Positions 16,518 to 24,552 of a stretch of DNA of 52,405 nucleotides are shown one piece after another; positions within the stretch are counted from its first letter, which is position 1, and the number at the start of each line of letters is the position of its first letter. The notes beneath the pieces were generated by a model that saw nothing but the letters and a program-made list of their open reading frames with translations, was not told where the DNA came from and did not search any database. Source of the stretch: a virus. Position numbers and translations under genes: made by a program. Where the stretch lies: the IMG/VR virus record IMGVR_UViG_3300021440_000028, positions 1 through 52,405 of that record; one strand, 5' to 3'.

Positions 16518-16793
16518 TCAGCCTCCAGACGGCGCGGCGTCGATCGGCACGACCACGGTGCGGTGAGTCTTCGCGCAGTCGGCGCAGATCACGGCCCAGT
16601 CGCCGAGCCGGTCCAGACGCATGCCCCACTTCTCGCACTTCTCGGGCGTGTCGAACTGGTCGGCGCCGGCGTTGCGGTAGGCGGGGCCGTGCGGCCAGCG
16701 CGGATCGCCCGGGCCATGCGCGTGGTTCAGTTTGGCGTCGTAGAAGGCCTTGCCTTCGCAGACGTCGCACAGTCGGTAGTCAGCGTAGGCCAT
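16518..16793 (-). CDS. Conserved small phage protein with CxxC pairs
   Basis: The 91-residue product has CDVCEGKAFYDAKLNHAHGP at residues 9-28 and DWAVICADCAKTHRTVVV near the end. The family pattern (two CxxC pairs, F-YD-NLNY-like motif, GDWAV) is widespread in phages of proteobacteria. Likely Zn-binding; biochemical role unknown. Confidence 0.65.
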   Translation of the reverse strand: MAYADYRLCDVCEGKAFYDAKLNHAHGPGDPRWPHGPAYRNAGADQFDTPEKCEKWGMRLDRLGDWAVICADCAKTHRTVVVPIDAAPSGG

Positions 16794-16795
16794 GG

Positions 16796-17143
16796 TCAGA
16801 ACGGGATCGAGTCGTCGAACTCGCCCAGGTCCAGCACGCGCGGCACCAGCTGCTCGCCGGTGAGCTTGCCGCCCAGCGTCGTGTGGCTGTGCACCGTGAC
16901 CATGCGCGCGGCTGCCACGGCCTGGAAGATCACGAAGACCTTCCCGGCGCCCTTGGTGCTGGCCAGCCGCTGCGCCTCGCGCTCGGCGGTCTCCAGGTCC
17001 GGCTGGAGGATCGCCGGCTGGCGGCCCGCGGGGATGCGCAACGGGCCGGTGGTGCCGAACCGCGGCGGCTCGCCAGTGAACAGCGATGGCCAGGCCTCGA
17101 CGTCGCTGCACTCGACGATCAGGCAGGGGGTCGGGTCAGCCAT
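16796..17143 (-). CDS. Hypothetical early protein
   Basis: A 115-residue soluble protein with LIVECSDVEAWPSLFTGEPP near the start, helical LETAEREAQRLASTKGAGKV and beta-rich VFVIFQAVAAARMVTVHSHT. Its start lies in GTGGCTGA-like context: ATGGCTGA at 17143-17136 carries both this start and the upstream stop. No family recognised. Confidence 0.55.
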   Translation of the reverse strand: MADPTPCLIVECSDVEAWPSLFTGEPPRFGTTGPLRIPAGRQPAILQPDLETAEREAQRLASTKGAGKVFVIFQAVAAARMVTVHSHTTLGGKLTGEQLVPRVLDLGEFDDSIPF

Positions 17144-17702
17144 GGGCCACCTCCAGCCGCTTGAACTCGACCACCCACAGCCACGGATTTGCCTCGACGC
17201 TGCCCGGGCCGTTGATCGCCTCCCACAGGCTGAAGTAGCTCTGCCGCGGGTCGGCTGCGTGGTAGTGCTCGCCGGCGGGTAGGCCCCAGCCGTCGTACGT
17301 CTGCACGATGCCCTCGGCGATTGCATCCGCCTCGCTGATCGCCTGCAGCCGCTCGACGCGCACCCTGGTGATATCCAGGGTGATGCGCGACGCGGCGCGC
17401 GGCATGTGGATGCTCGGCTTCCACGGGCCGCCGTAGTCGGTGCGGCTGTCGCTCTCTCGGTACACCACCACGATGGCGCCGGTGGCGTCCTGCGCGACCT
17501 TCGTGCGGGCCCAGGCTTCGCGCACCCACAGCCGGTCGCCGGGCTGTCCGTAGGGGCAAGCAGCGGTCGGTGGCGCGAACTCTTCACCGCCATCGGCGAG
17601 CCGCCAGCGATCCATCTTCACGGCACGCCGCGTCTGCGTCTTCGTGCCGGCCAGCAGGGCGCGCACCATCGGCGCGCTGAACAGGATGGGGCGGTCAGCC
17701 AC
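17136..17702 (-). CDS. ASCH/PUA-like phage protein
   Basis: The 188-residue product begins (GTG) VADRPILFSAPMVRALLAGT and continues KTQTRRAVK, then YGQPGDRLWVREAW, WKPSIHMPRAASRITLDI and NPWLWVVEFKRLE. This is a widespread phage/prophage family with ASCH/PUA-like features suggesting RNA or nucleotide binding. The GTG start at 17702 is chosen because it overlaps the upstream stop (GTGGCTGA) and fits the family N-terminus; an ATG 36 nt upstream is possible. It pairs with the Gp37/Gp68 gene, as in many phages. Confidence 0.65.
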   Translation of the reverse strand: MADRPILFSAPMVRALLAGTKTQTRRAVKMDRWRLADGGEEFAPPTAACPYGQPGDRLWVREAWARTKVAQDATGAIVVVYRESDSRTDYGGPWKPSIHMPRAASRITLDITRVRVERLQAISEADAIAEGIVQTYDGWGLPAGEHYHAADPRQSYFSLWEAINGPGSVEANPWLWVVEFKRLEVAHG

Positions 17703-18669
17703 GACGCACCTCCGGCCACTCGTCATGCGTGCGGCCATCCAGCAGGCGGCCGGCGGCCTTCTTGCCGACCCGAACGAACTCGGCGCCGTGTGCAGCGGTC
17801 AAGTCGTATCGGCGCTCTTCAAGGTCGATGCCGCTTGCCTCGGTTGCCGTCACGGTGTCGCCGTCGCGGTCAGCCTCGACCCACTCTCCCCACTGCTTGA
17901 ACAGGAACGGCACGCCGGCGTCGGCGCACTGGTCGCGCAGGCTGCGGGCCCAGTCGGGGTGCATCGGCCGGGCCTTCGGGCCGCTCTCGCCGCCGCAGAT
18001 CACCCAGTGCAGGTGCGGCGCCTCGCGGTCGGCGCGGCGCAGCGCGTTGCCGGTGATGATCGGGTCGAATTCGTGGTGGCCATGCCCGCCACCGACCGGG
18101 ACGCTGGTCAGGTTGATCGGCCCCAGCATCGGCTCCACGCTCAGGAAGCGAACCGCCGCCGGTGTGCGCAGCAGCTTCGGCACGTCGCGGTCGGCCTCGG
18201 CCTGGTTGACCACGGTGGCACCCAGCCAGACGTTGGGCAGCGGCCAGCGCAGCACCTCTGGCATCAGCCGCGCCGCCTCGTCAAGCATCCGATCCACGTT
18301 GCCGATGCGCTTCGTCAGCAGCAGCCAGTCGAGATCCGGCGTGGCTTCGATCAGACGCAACAGGTCGACGCGCCAGCTGGTCGGCACCTCGTTGTCGAAG
18401 ACGTCGGCCAGGCTGGCGCAGAACACCCGGCGCCGGCGGCCGTGCTGGGCCTGGAAGGCTGCCGCCTGGCGCTGCCACTGGGCCGGCAGCTTCCAGTTCG
18501 CGTCGCTGGTGCGGCGCCGCTGCTCGCCCGTGCCCCACACCACGCCCAGCGTGCGCGCTGGCGTGCTGCGGGCCGCGTAGCAGTCGTCGCAGGCCGGGCT
18601 GACGCGCGTGCAGCCGATCCAGGGATTGAAGGTGCTGTCGCACCACTCGATAGCGGTCTGGTCAGCCAT
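17695..18669 (-). CDS. Phage Gp37/Gp68 family protein (DUF5131, radical-SAM-like)
   Basis: The 324-residue product begins MADQTAIEWCDSTFNPWIGC, then TRVSPACDDCYAA, the hallmark of the Gp37/Gp68 family; the three cysteines (GC-TRVSPAC-DDC) resemble a metal or cluster-binding set. Further family motifs are VFCASLADVFD, WLLLTKRIGNVDRML, LPNVWLGATVVNQAEADRDV, RFLSVEPMLGPI, WVICGGESGPKARPMHPDWA and FLFKQWGEW. Full length. Enzymatic role in phages is unsettled; nucleic acid modification is one hypothesis. Confidence 0.8.
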   Translation of the reverse strand: MADQTAIEWCDSTFNPWIGCTRVSPACDDCYAARSTPARTLGVVWGTGEQRRRTSDANWKLPAQWQRQAAAFQAQHGRRRRVFCASLADVFDNEVPTSWRVDLLRLIEATPDLDWLLLTKRIGNVDRMLDEAARLMPEVLRWPLPNVWLGATVVNQAEADRDVPKLLRTPAAVRFLSVEPMLGPINLTSVPVGGGHGHHEFDPIITGNALRRADREAPHLHWVICGGESGPKARPMHPDWARSLRDQCADAGVPFLFKQWGEWVEADRDGDTVTATEASGIDLEERRYDLTAAHGAEFVRVGKKAAGRLLDGRTHDEWPEVRRG

Positions 18670-18671
18670 GG

Positions 18672-18980
18672 TCAGTGCACCTTCACCAGCTTGGCCGGCT
18701 GCTTCGGCATGGTCTTCAGCACGAACTGGGCGGTGCCCAGCAGGCGATCAAACGCGATGTCGGCACCCTCGGCGTTGGCCATCATCACGCCGGTGACGCT
18801 GGCCAGCTTCATAATCGCGTACAGGATGATGGTGAACAGCGCATCGATGCCGCCCAAGTAGCCGCCGCTGCCAGGGCCGTCCAGCATGCCCTGCTGGTGG
18901 CAAAGGATGGTCACGCCGATGAACAGCGCCAGACTGAAGCCAATCAGCAGCAGCGCGGGCATGGAAATGGTCAGGGTCAC
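18672..18980 (-). CDS. Membrane protein with duplicated C-terminal module
   Basis: The 102-residue product starts at a GTG overlapping the upstream stop. The first half is membrane-embedded (MPALLLIGFSLALFIGVTIL, about residues 7-26, and a second hydrophobic stretch around 42-57). The C-terminal half (MKLASVTGVMMANAEGADIA to the end) is shared with the soluble protein at 16004-16270. The pair looks like a soluble and a membrane-anchored version of one interaction module. Confidence 0.65.
   Translation of the reverse strand: MTLTISMPALLLIGFSLALFIGVTILCHQQGMLDGPGSGGYLGGIDALFTIILYAIMKLASVTGVMMANAEGADIAFDRLLGTAQFVLKTMPKQPAKLVKVH
18694..18812 (-). repeat. 119-bp duplicated gene module, copy B
   Basis: Partner of 16026-16144, same orientation, no gaps, about 91% identical. 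Here it is fused behind transmembrane segments. Confidence 0.85.
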
Positions 18981-19246
18981 TTGGTCTGTTCCTTGTGTGC
19001 GAGAACGGCGCGGCCTTCATCAGTCAAGTTGAAGCGGTGCCACGGGTACGGTTCGGCGTGGTCTTCCGTCACCAGCCCGAGTCCAAGAAGCTCGGCCAGC
19101 AGCGATTCCAGCCATGCCGTTCCGCGCTCAAACGTGCTGACGCGCGGGTCAGCGGCCAGCACTTGCAGTGCGTTCTGCACGGTGCGCTTGCCCTTCGGCA
19201 ACTCACCCAGCGAACCCGAGAAACTGCACAGAATCACGCGGCTCAC
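18977..19246 (-). CDS. Hypothetical winged-helix-like protein
   Basis: The 89-residue product uses a GTG start that overlaps the upstream stop (GTGA). It has AWLESLLAELLGLGLVTEDH then WHRFNLTDEGRAVLAHKEQ, a helix-turn and a wing-like 'NLTDEGRAVL' found at the end of small winged-helix domains. It may bind DNA, but the domain is incomplete by sequence alone. Confidence 0.5.
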   Translation of the reverse strand: MSRVILCSFSGSLGELPKGKRTVQNALQVLAADPRVSTFERGTAWLESLLAELLGLGLVTEDHAEPYPWHRFNLTDEGRAVLAHKEQTK

Positions 19247-19518
19247 GGCTGCTCCTTGTGTGTGGCGGCATGCGCCGGGGTGCGGCACTCGCACGGCTCG
19301 GATGGGCCGCAGCACCAATTCGGCTGCGGGTCGCCTTGATACCGGGCCACGCGCTCCACGGTGTTGCCACGCTTGATCCAGCGGGCCACGCTGGCGGCTG
19401 TGTCCTTCTTGTTGTCTGCCTCGTCCCATGCGGCTGCAACAACCTTGCCGCACGGGAGGCGGGCAAGGTACATATGCCCGATCAACTTGGGCGGCGCACT
19501 CACCGGACGGTCAGCCAT
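19243..19518 (-). CDS. Hypothetical early protein with C-terminal cysteines
   Basis: The 91-residue product begins MADRPVSAPPKLIGHMYLAR, has SVARWIKRGNTVERVARYQG in the middle and WCCGPSEPCECRTPAHAA near the end, so four cysteines are clustered in the tail. Its ATG sits in ATGGCTGA, which includes the upstream stop. Not recognised. Confidence 0.55.
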   Translation of the reverse strand: MADRPVSAPPKLIGHMYLARLPCGKVVAAAWDEADNKKDTAASVARWIKRGNTVERVARYQGDPQPNWCCGPSEPCECRTPAHAATHKEQP

Positions 19519-19669
19519 TGCGCTTCTCCTTCTGCTCCACAGCGCGCAGCACTATCACCAGCATCAGCAAGAACCACGCGCCGGCTTCGGTGAATCTGTC
19601 AGCGCCAAGGGCGCGCCCAAACATAGGCGATGCCATGATGAAGAGAAAGACCATCAGCGAGTCAGCCAT
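19511..19669 (-). CDS. Small membrane protein
   Basis: The 52-residue product MADSLMVFLFIMASPMFGRA... has two hydrophobic stretches (about 5-16 and 32-43, AWFLLMLVIVLRAV) and a charged end VEQKEKRNG. Both its start and the next gene's start lie in the same 20-nt sentence (gtcagccattgcgcttctcc on the plus strand), repeated at 19510 and 19661. Function unknown. Confidence 0.55.
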   Translation of the reverse strand: MADSLMVFLFIMASPMFGRALGADRFTEAGAWFLLMLVIVLRAVEQKEKRNG

Positions 19670-20540
19670 TGCGCTTCTCCCCATCGGTGCCGGCCTGGAT
19701 GCCGTGGGCGCGCTCGATGGCGCGGGCGAACGCGACGGTAGGACTTGGAAAACCGCCGTGTCCGGTGAGCCAAAGTCGCTCAATCTGCGCATCAGTCAGC
19801 GCCACCCGTGCGGGCGCCCATTCCGTACAGTCCAGCGCGGCAATCCAGCGGTCGTACTTGGCGGCACGTTCTACCTCTTTGCCGAGCGCCAAGAAGGCAC
19901 CCAAGGCGCGCCGCGCCAGTGACAGGTGGCGGTGCATGTAGTCGATCAGGTCGGCGGGCAGCGCCACCCATGCGGGCGCCTCGGTGGCCCCCTGCTGCCG
20001 CTTCCACTCGCACTCGCATGGAATCTCGATTGCGGCCTGCCACGCGCCCCACGCAGAGCACTTCTCGTAGTCGCCGCCACCGGCGCGGATGAACTCGCCA
20101 TGCCGCTTCCACCACGCCTCAAACGCGATGCGGCTGAAGTCGGGGCTATCGGTCGGCTCGGCCTGTGCCGGCTGGGCGGCAGTCAGCCCGGCCACCGATG
20201 CCGTCTGTGCCGTCTCGGGTTCCGTCAGGCCGTTGACCATCAGCGGCTGGGAAGCGGGGGCTGCGGCGAGGGCCCGCAAGAACGCGAAGATCAGCGGATC
20301 GCGGTCGGGGTAGAAGTCTTGCCCGCACTGTGACGACTTGTTGATGATGGAGGCCCACTTGTCCGTCGCCTGCAACTCCCAGCCATCGGGCGCACTACGG
20401 GCGGCAGGGGCGGCCACGGCAGCAGCTATGCGGTCCAGTTGGGCGTGCTGCTGCGCGCGGGTCAGCGGCTCGAAACGGATGCGCGCGATGATGTCGCTGT
20501 AGAGGTCGAACAGCGCGGCGGCGCGCTCGTCGGTGGTCAT
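19662..20540 (-). CDS. Hypothetical early protein with FEAW/AWGAWQA motif
   Basis: The 292-residue product begins MTTDERAAALFDLYSDIIAR, has a helical first third and a variable linker (about 85-135). It then has the motif IAFEAWWKRHGEFIRAGGGD with CSAWGAWQAAIE, common in phage proteins of unknown role, followed by CECEWKRQQG and a helical tail ending ERAHGIQAGTDGEKRNG. It looks modular, the linker joining two conserved parts. The ATGA overlap with the 29-residue ORF upstream supports this start. Confidence 0.6.
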   Translation of the reverse strand: MTTDERAAALFDLYSDIIARIRFEPLTRAQQHAQLDRIAAAVAAPAARSAPDGWELQATDKWASIINKSSQCGQDFYPDRDPLIFAFLRALAAAPASQPLMVNGLTEPETAQTASVAGLTAAQPAQAEPTDSPDFSRIAFEAWWKRHGEFIRAGGGDYEKCSAWGAWQAAIEIPCECEWKRQQGATEAPAWVALPADLIDYMHRHLSLARRALGAFLALGKEVERAAKYDRWIAALDCTEWAPARVALTDAQIERLWLTGHGGFPSPTVAFARAIERAHGIQAGTDGEKRNG

Positions 20541-20626
20541 GCTGCCTCCCTGAGCGCCTGGCGCTCGGTGTAGTTCGCCCGCACCAGCTCGTCGGCCAGT
20601 GGCAGCAGAAACTGCGGCGTCAGCAT
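20537..20626 (-). CDS. Tiny operon protein, 29 residues
   Basis: MLTPQFLLPLADELVRANYT followed by ERQALREAA. The start lies in ATGCTGA containing the upstream stop and the stop lies in ATGA with the downstream start, so it is locked into the operon on both sides. Amphipathic helix; no known family. Confidence 0.45.
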   Translation of the reverse strand: MLTPQFLLPLADELVRANYTERQALREAA

Positions 20627-20946
20627 GCGCGCACCCCAGGCAGCCCGCGCTGCATCGGCGCATCGGCCAGCACCTGCAGACCGCCGAAACCGCCCCAGCA
20701 CTGGCCGTAGGCGTTGAAGCAGTGCCGCACCTCGCCGCGCCCGTCGGCATGGCGTAGCGTCACCAGCACGCCGCTGTCGCACGGGCGGATGTCTTCGACC
20801 AGGTGCTCGGTGCGGATCGTCACGGTCTTGACACCGCGGCCCAGGGTGGCGCGCTCGGTCGTCGGGGCAGGCATCACGCGCTCGAAGCACACGCGCTGGC
20901 CAACCTCGATCCGGCCATAGCGGGGGATGCTGCGGGCGATAGTCAT
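20620..20946 (-). CDS. Hypothetical early protein
   Basis: A 108-residue, beta-rich protein: IPRYGRIEVGQRVCFERVMP, a polar stretch, GVKTVTIRTEHLVEDIRPCD, SGVLVTLRHADGRGEVRHCF and a Gly-rich NAYGQCWGGFGG. Small beta-barrel-like layout; no family named. Start overlaps upstream stop by 4 nt. Confidence 0.55.
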   Translation of the reverse strand: MTIARSIPRYGRIEVGQRVCFERVMPAPTTERATLGRGVKTVTIRTEHLVEDIRPCDSGVLVTLRHADGRGEVRHCFNAYGQCWGGFGGLQVLADAPMQRGLPGVRAC

Positions 20947-21215
20947 GCGTGCCCCGCCCTCTCGTGCTCGGGCGCGGCCTGCTCGAAGGTGCCCAGCACC
21001 GTGCAGCCACCAGCTTCGACCATCGCCGCCATACCGGCGGTCATCAGCGCCTTGAACTGCTCGAACAGCGCGGGCTGCATGTTCAGCAGGCCGGTGCTGA
21101 TGCACCCGATGTGCAGCGCGCCGTCCATGCTGGCGGTCATCGCCACGTAGGCGTTCACCATCTGGCCTTCTTGCCGGATGGCCAGGCGCAGCATCGCTGG
21201 CTGGACGGCGCTCAC
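20943..21215 (-). CDS. Hypothetical early protein
   Basis: A 90-residue protein from a GTG that overlaps the HD gene stop (GTGA). It holds [20 protein letters not shown] and a Met/Ala-rich helical part ([20 protein letters not shown]) ending EHERAGHA. Soluble; no family recognised. Confidence 0.5.
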   Translation of the reverse strand: MSAVQPAMLRLAIRQEGQMVNAYVAMTASMDGALHIGCISTGLLNMQPALFEQFKALMTAGMAAMVEAGGCTVLGTFEQAAPEHERAGHA

Positions 21216-21748
21216 TTGACCACCGCCTTCTGGGTGAGCTCGAAGTAGCGCGCCAGGAACGCCGCTCGCGCCTTCCGGGGAGGAATCGGCACGATCTGCT
21301 CGTCCAGCGGCTTGTGCCCAGCGATGCATTCCCAGGTGTGCCGGTCGCCCGGCATCAGGTCCCGCTTCTCGGTGGCCAGGAGCACCAGGTCGGCCGCCTT
21401 CACGCTGGCCGGGAGCTTGGCCGGCAGACCGAAACGGCCCAACACTGCAGCCTCGACGCGGTCCTCGATTACCTTGTAGTCGGGCAGCAGCTGCTTCAGC
21501 GGCTTCGACACGTCGCCGATGAAGGCCTCGGCCGCGTCGTGCAACAGGCCGGCCAGGGCATCCTCGTGCGGCACCACCAGCGACACCAGCACGCTGTGCT
21601 GCGCCACGCTGTAGAAGGTGTGGCAGTGCCCGGTGAACCGACAGATGTGCGACAGCGCGTGCGCGACGTCTTCGATCGTGAAGTCGCTGGCGTGCGGCTC
21701 CGTGAAGTCGAAGTAGACGCCGCTCGCGGTGAGGATGTCGGGCTTCAT
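21212..21748 (-). CDS. HD-domain phosphohydrolase (YfbR-like)
   Basis: The 178-residue product carries the HD metal-binding set: H51 ([10 protein letters not shown]), H70-D71 ([20 protein letters not shown]) and a distal Asp in [17 protein letters not shown]. This matches YfbR-like 5'-deoxynucleotidases found in phages, which act on dNMPs and may tune nucleotide pools. Domain assignment is firm, substrate inferred. It overlaps the upstream gene by 4 nt. Confidence 0.8.
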   Translation of the reverse strand: MKPDILTASGVYFDFTEPHASDFTIEDVAHALSHICRFTGHCHTFYSVAQHSVLVSLVVPHEDALAGLLHDAAEAFIGDVSKPLKQLLPDYKVIEDRVEAAVLGRFGLPAKLPASVKAADLVLLATEKRDLMPGDRHTWECIAGHKPLDEQIVPIPPRKARAAFLARYFELTQKAVVK

Positions 21749-22569
21749 TCGACCACCGCCCGCGTCCGCTTGCCGCGCCGGCCGCCGGTGGCCTTCTGGA
21801 TCGCCGCCTTCGCGCCGGCCTCGAACTCAGCCGCGTCGCTGCTGGCATCGGTCTCGCCGCCTTCGCTGTCGGTGCCGCCGACTTCCACCGGCCAGGCCTC
21901 GCCCTGCGGCTGCTCGTCGAACGGCGCGTCGTCGCTGCTGCCGGCGCCCGGGCCGGCGCTGTCGTCGTGGGCTGCGACGGCGTCAATTTCTGCCTGCGAC
22001 GCTTCGGCGGCGAACAGGTCGCCCGCATCCGGGTGGTCAGCCTCGAACGCCGCCTTGCTGCCGTCGATGATCGGCGCACCGCTGGCGATCACCGGCGCCG
22101 TCACGGTGATCATCACCTCCTGGCCCAGCTTGCCGAACAGCGCGCCGGCCTCGTCCTCGCTGATGTCGCTGGTGCCGACACGGAACAGCAGCTCGATGCT
22201 GCCGCCTTCCATCGGCACGACGCGCAGCTTGTCGATCTTCGATCCGCCGAGTTGGATGTCGTCGCCGATGCCGTGCTGGAAGGCCACGGTCCAGCCCTCC
22301 AGCTTGCCGGCGCACTTCACTTCCTCGATGCCGCGCGCTCGCAGCAGCGGCGTGCTGGGCTCGACGCCCGGCAACTGCTCCTGATCGGGCACGGCCATGT
22401 AGAGCGCGTTGCGCAGCTTGCCTCCGTCCAGGGCATCCAGCAGTGTGTTCGGGCCGGTGATCGACAGGCCCAGGCTGATCGCGCTGACCGGCTCGTCGCC
22501 GTGGATCTCGGTGCGCGGCGTGACCGTCTTCAGGGTTGCGGCGGTCGGGGTGAGAAGCTGAAATGGCAT
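21745..22569 (-). CDS. Hypothetical recombination-cluster protein with acidic linker
   Basis: The 274-residue product has a globular beta-rich N-terminal domain (about 1-170: [57 protein letters not shown]). A long acidic, flexible linker follows (about 170-250, rich in D, E, S, G), then a basic end [13 protein letters not shown]. An acidic tail beside RecT, exonuclease and NinB genes is reminiscent of ssDNA-binding partner proteins, but I cannot name the family. Confidence 0.6.
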   Translation of the reverse strand: MPFQLLTPTAATLKTVTPRTEIHGDEPVSAISLGLSITGPNTLLDALDGGKLRNALYMAVPDQEQLPGVEPSTPLLRARGIEEVKCAGKLEGWTVAFQHGIGDDIQLGGSKIDKLRVVPMEGGSIELLFRVGTSDISEDEAGALFGKLGQEVMITVTAPVIASGAPIIDGSKAAFEADHPDAGDLFAAEASQAEIDAVAAHDDSAGPGAGSSDDAPFDEQPQGEAWPVEVGGTDSEGGETDASSDAAEFEAGAKAAIQKATGGRRGKRTRAVVE

Positions 22570-22596
22570 GTGCGCCTTTCGTGGTGGTGAAGTGGT

Positions 22597-23466
22597 TCAG
22601 TCGTTGCAGTGGTTCAGTGCCGTCTGAGCGTCGGCAGCCAACTGCTGGTCGGGGATCGAGGCGAACAGCGCGTCGTAGCTCCAGCGGCAGTCGCGGAACA
22701 CGCGCCCATCGCAGAAGTACTCCAGGCCGGACAGCACGTCGTTGGCGATGTCCTTGTCCTCGGTGGTCTCGATCTGAAAGGCTTGCAACGCATCGCGCAC
22801 GCGCCACGGGCCTTCGCTCCAGTCGCCACGGGTCTGCTGCATGGCAATGGCCAAGGCCAGCCGCTGATGCTTGCCGGCCAGCGCGTGCAGCACGTCGCGC
22901 CAGGTCGATTCGATGGGCAACTCGTAGCGCAGCAGCATCGCGGCCAGTTCCATGTCGGCGCGGCGCTTCGCCAGTTCGGCATCGCGCTGGCGCTGGGCTG
23001 CTGCGGCCTTCTGCTCGGACTCGGCGGCAGCCCGTGCCGCGTAGGCCTCGTAGTCCTTCTTCAGCCGCTCATAGGTGCTGGTCGCGTGCTCGAAGTTGTC
23101 GGTGATGCGCACCTCGCGCTGCAGGTCGACCAGATAGCCGGCGTCGTGGCTGATCGTCTTCGGGTAGCGCGAACGGGACTTCAGGTCGCGCTCACTCCAG
23201 CGCTTCGGCATGCCGATGGCGTCCATCACCGCCTTGACGTGGTCCTGCACCGCCTTGTTGTTCTCCAGGGCAGGCAGGTTGCGCTGATGCGCCTCCACGT
23301 CTTTCTGGCGGGCCAGCTCCAGCTGCTGCAGCGCATAGGCGGCCACCCGTGCCGGGTTCTCGCTTCCGCTGTAGCTGTTCATGTATCTCGCGTAACTCTG
23401 CGGGCTGGCCATGCACTTGCCGATGTGACTGCACGGCTCGATGGGCTGGATCTTCAGGTCGGTCAT
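22597..23466 (-). CDS. Hypothetical coiled-coil protein
   Basis: The 289-residue product begins MTDLKIQPIEPCSHIGKCMA, is followed by helical segments and a coiled coil (about 125-175, STYERLKKDYEAYAARAAAE then EQKAAAAQRQRDAELAKRRA). It ends in a compact domain with ETTEDKDIANDVLSGLEYFC. It is in the recombination/replication part of the leftward operon. No family recognised. Confidence 0.55.
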   Translation of the reverse strand: MTDLKIQPIEPCSHIGKCMASPQSYARYMNSYSGSENPARVAAYALQQLELARQKDVEAHQRNLPALENNKAVQDHVKAVMDAIGMPKRWSERDLKSRSRYPKTISHDAGYLVDLQREVRITDNFEHATSTYERLKKDYEAYAARAAAESEQKAAAAQRQRDAELAKRRADMELAAMLLRYELPIESTWRDVLHALAGKHQRLALAIAMQQTRGDWSEGPWRVRDALQAFQIETTEDKDIANDVLSGLEYFCDGRVFRDCRWSYDALFASIPDQQLAADAQTALNHCND

Positions 23467-23561
23467 GGCTGGGTGTAGAAGAGGGCGCCCCTTGCGGGTG
23501 GCTGGGAATGCTTGGTGGCCAGGGAGTAAAGCCAGCTTGTCCAGCGCGCCGTGGAACTTGT

Positions 23562-23864
23562 TCAGTGCCGGCCCAGCTCGCGCTCGGCCTGCAGCAGCGC
23601 GGCGTCGACCTCGGCATCGGTCGGCCGCTTCATCTCGTCGGGGTGCTCCATCAGCTTCACGACGCTGTGCAGTTCGCGTAGCGCGGCCAGCGCGCGGTTC
23701 AGCGCATCGGTCTGCTGCAGCGCCAGGTGCGCGACGGGGCTGGCCTGCCGGTCGCGGATGCGCTGTCGGGCCTGGCTGTAGGTGATCTGGCCAGCGCGCT
23801 GCAGGGCGTCGGCTTCGATGGTCGCGGCCAGGCGGACGGCCTCGTCTTCGGTGGCGGCGGTCAC
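23562..23864 (-). CDS. Hypothetical helical protein
   Basis: A 100-residue, mostly helical protein from a GTG overlapping the upstream stop: RLAATIEADALQRAGQITYS, QARQRIRDRQASPVAHLALQ, LNRALAALRELHSVVKLMEH and a charged end. A 95-nt gap separates it from the next gene; that gap shows no clear signal. Confidence 0.5.
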   Translation of the reverse strand: MTAATEDEAVRLAATIEADALQRAGQITYSQARQRIRDRQASPVAHLALQQTDALNRALAALRELHSVVKLMEHPDEMKRPTDAEVDAALLQAERELGRH

Positions 23865-24115
23865 AGCGGCGCGTCCATCTCGTTGCCGCCCTGCGTGGAT
23901 TCCGTCCGGCGCCGCCGCTCGGCGTCCCACTGCTCCCGCGTCTGCATGCGGTAGCCGTTGCCGACTCGGCCCGGCGGGATCGTCAGCAATGCCACCTGGC
24001 CGAGCATCTCGTCCCACCCCAGGCCGTTGCAGCGACGGCCTTCGCCGTCCACGACATCGAAGCCGCAGGCGTGCTCGTCGCCGGGCTCGGGTATCTCGAT
24101 CGTCAGTGTCTTCAT
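23861..24115 (-). CDS. Hypothetical protein next to NinB
   Basis: An 84-residue protein: MKTLTIEIPEPGDEHACGFD, then CNGLGWDEMLGQVALLTIPP and GNGYRMQTREQWDAERRRRT. The mix of short strand, 'GLGWDEMLGQ' and YRMQTxEQW is a recurring phage early protein pattern. Function unknown. ATGA overlap with ninB. Confidence 0.55.
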   Translation of the reverse strand: MKTLTIEIPEPGDEHACGFDVVDGEGRRCNGLGWDEMLGQVALLTIPPGRVGNGYRMQTREQWDAERRRRTESTQGGNEMDAPL

Positions 24116-24552
24116 GCTTCGTCTCGCTCGTTGAAGACCACGCCCCATTCGCTGGCGGCGTGGCCCTGGATGGCCAGCAGGTAGTCGCTGAACTCGTCGT
24201 CGTCCAGATCGGACGTCGACATGCGCAGCGAGCGCGTGCCGTCCGCGTGATAGGTCCACTTCTCCACCCCGCTGGCGCAGCGCTGGGGCAAGTGCTCACG
24301 CTTCAGGTACTCGTGGAAGGTCTCGGCGCTGAACCACTGGCCACCAATGCACAGCTGGCGGGCGATCTGGTCCAGTACGCCGGCCCACATGAAGGCGTTC
24401 AGCTCGATTCGCCGGCTGGCGCGCTTCTCGGCCACCATCACCCGCAGCGGCGTGCCGCGACTGGCCAGGGGCCCGGCCAGCGGGCGCACTAGGTCGACCA
24501 GCCGGCGCCAGTCGGCCGGGCTGCGCAGGGTGATGGCGGCCAGGACCGGCAT
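24112..24552 (-). CDS. ninB: NinB-like recombination protein
   Basis: The 146-residue product matches the NinB (lambda Orf) family: EKRASRRIELNAFMWAGVLD, IARQLCIGGQWFSAETFHEY, KREHLPQRCASGVEKWTYHA, SLRMSTSDLDDDEFSDYLL. Orf is a recombination mediator binding ssDNA and helping strand exchange by the RecA pathway. Full length. It is the next gene after the YqaJ exonuclease (start/stop abut at 24552), as expected of a recombination cassette. Confidence 0.8.
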   Translation of the reverse strand: MPVLAAITLRSPADWRRLVDLVRPLAGPLASRGTPLRVMVAEKRASRRIELNAFMWAGVLDQIARQLCIGGQWFSAETFHEYLKREHLPQRCASGVEKWTYHADGTRSLRMSTSDLDDDEFSDYLLAIQGHAASEWGVVFNERDEA

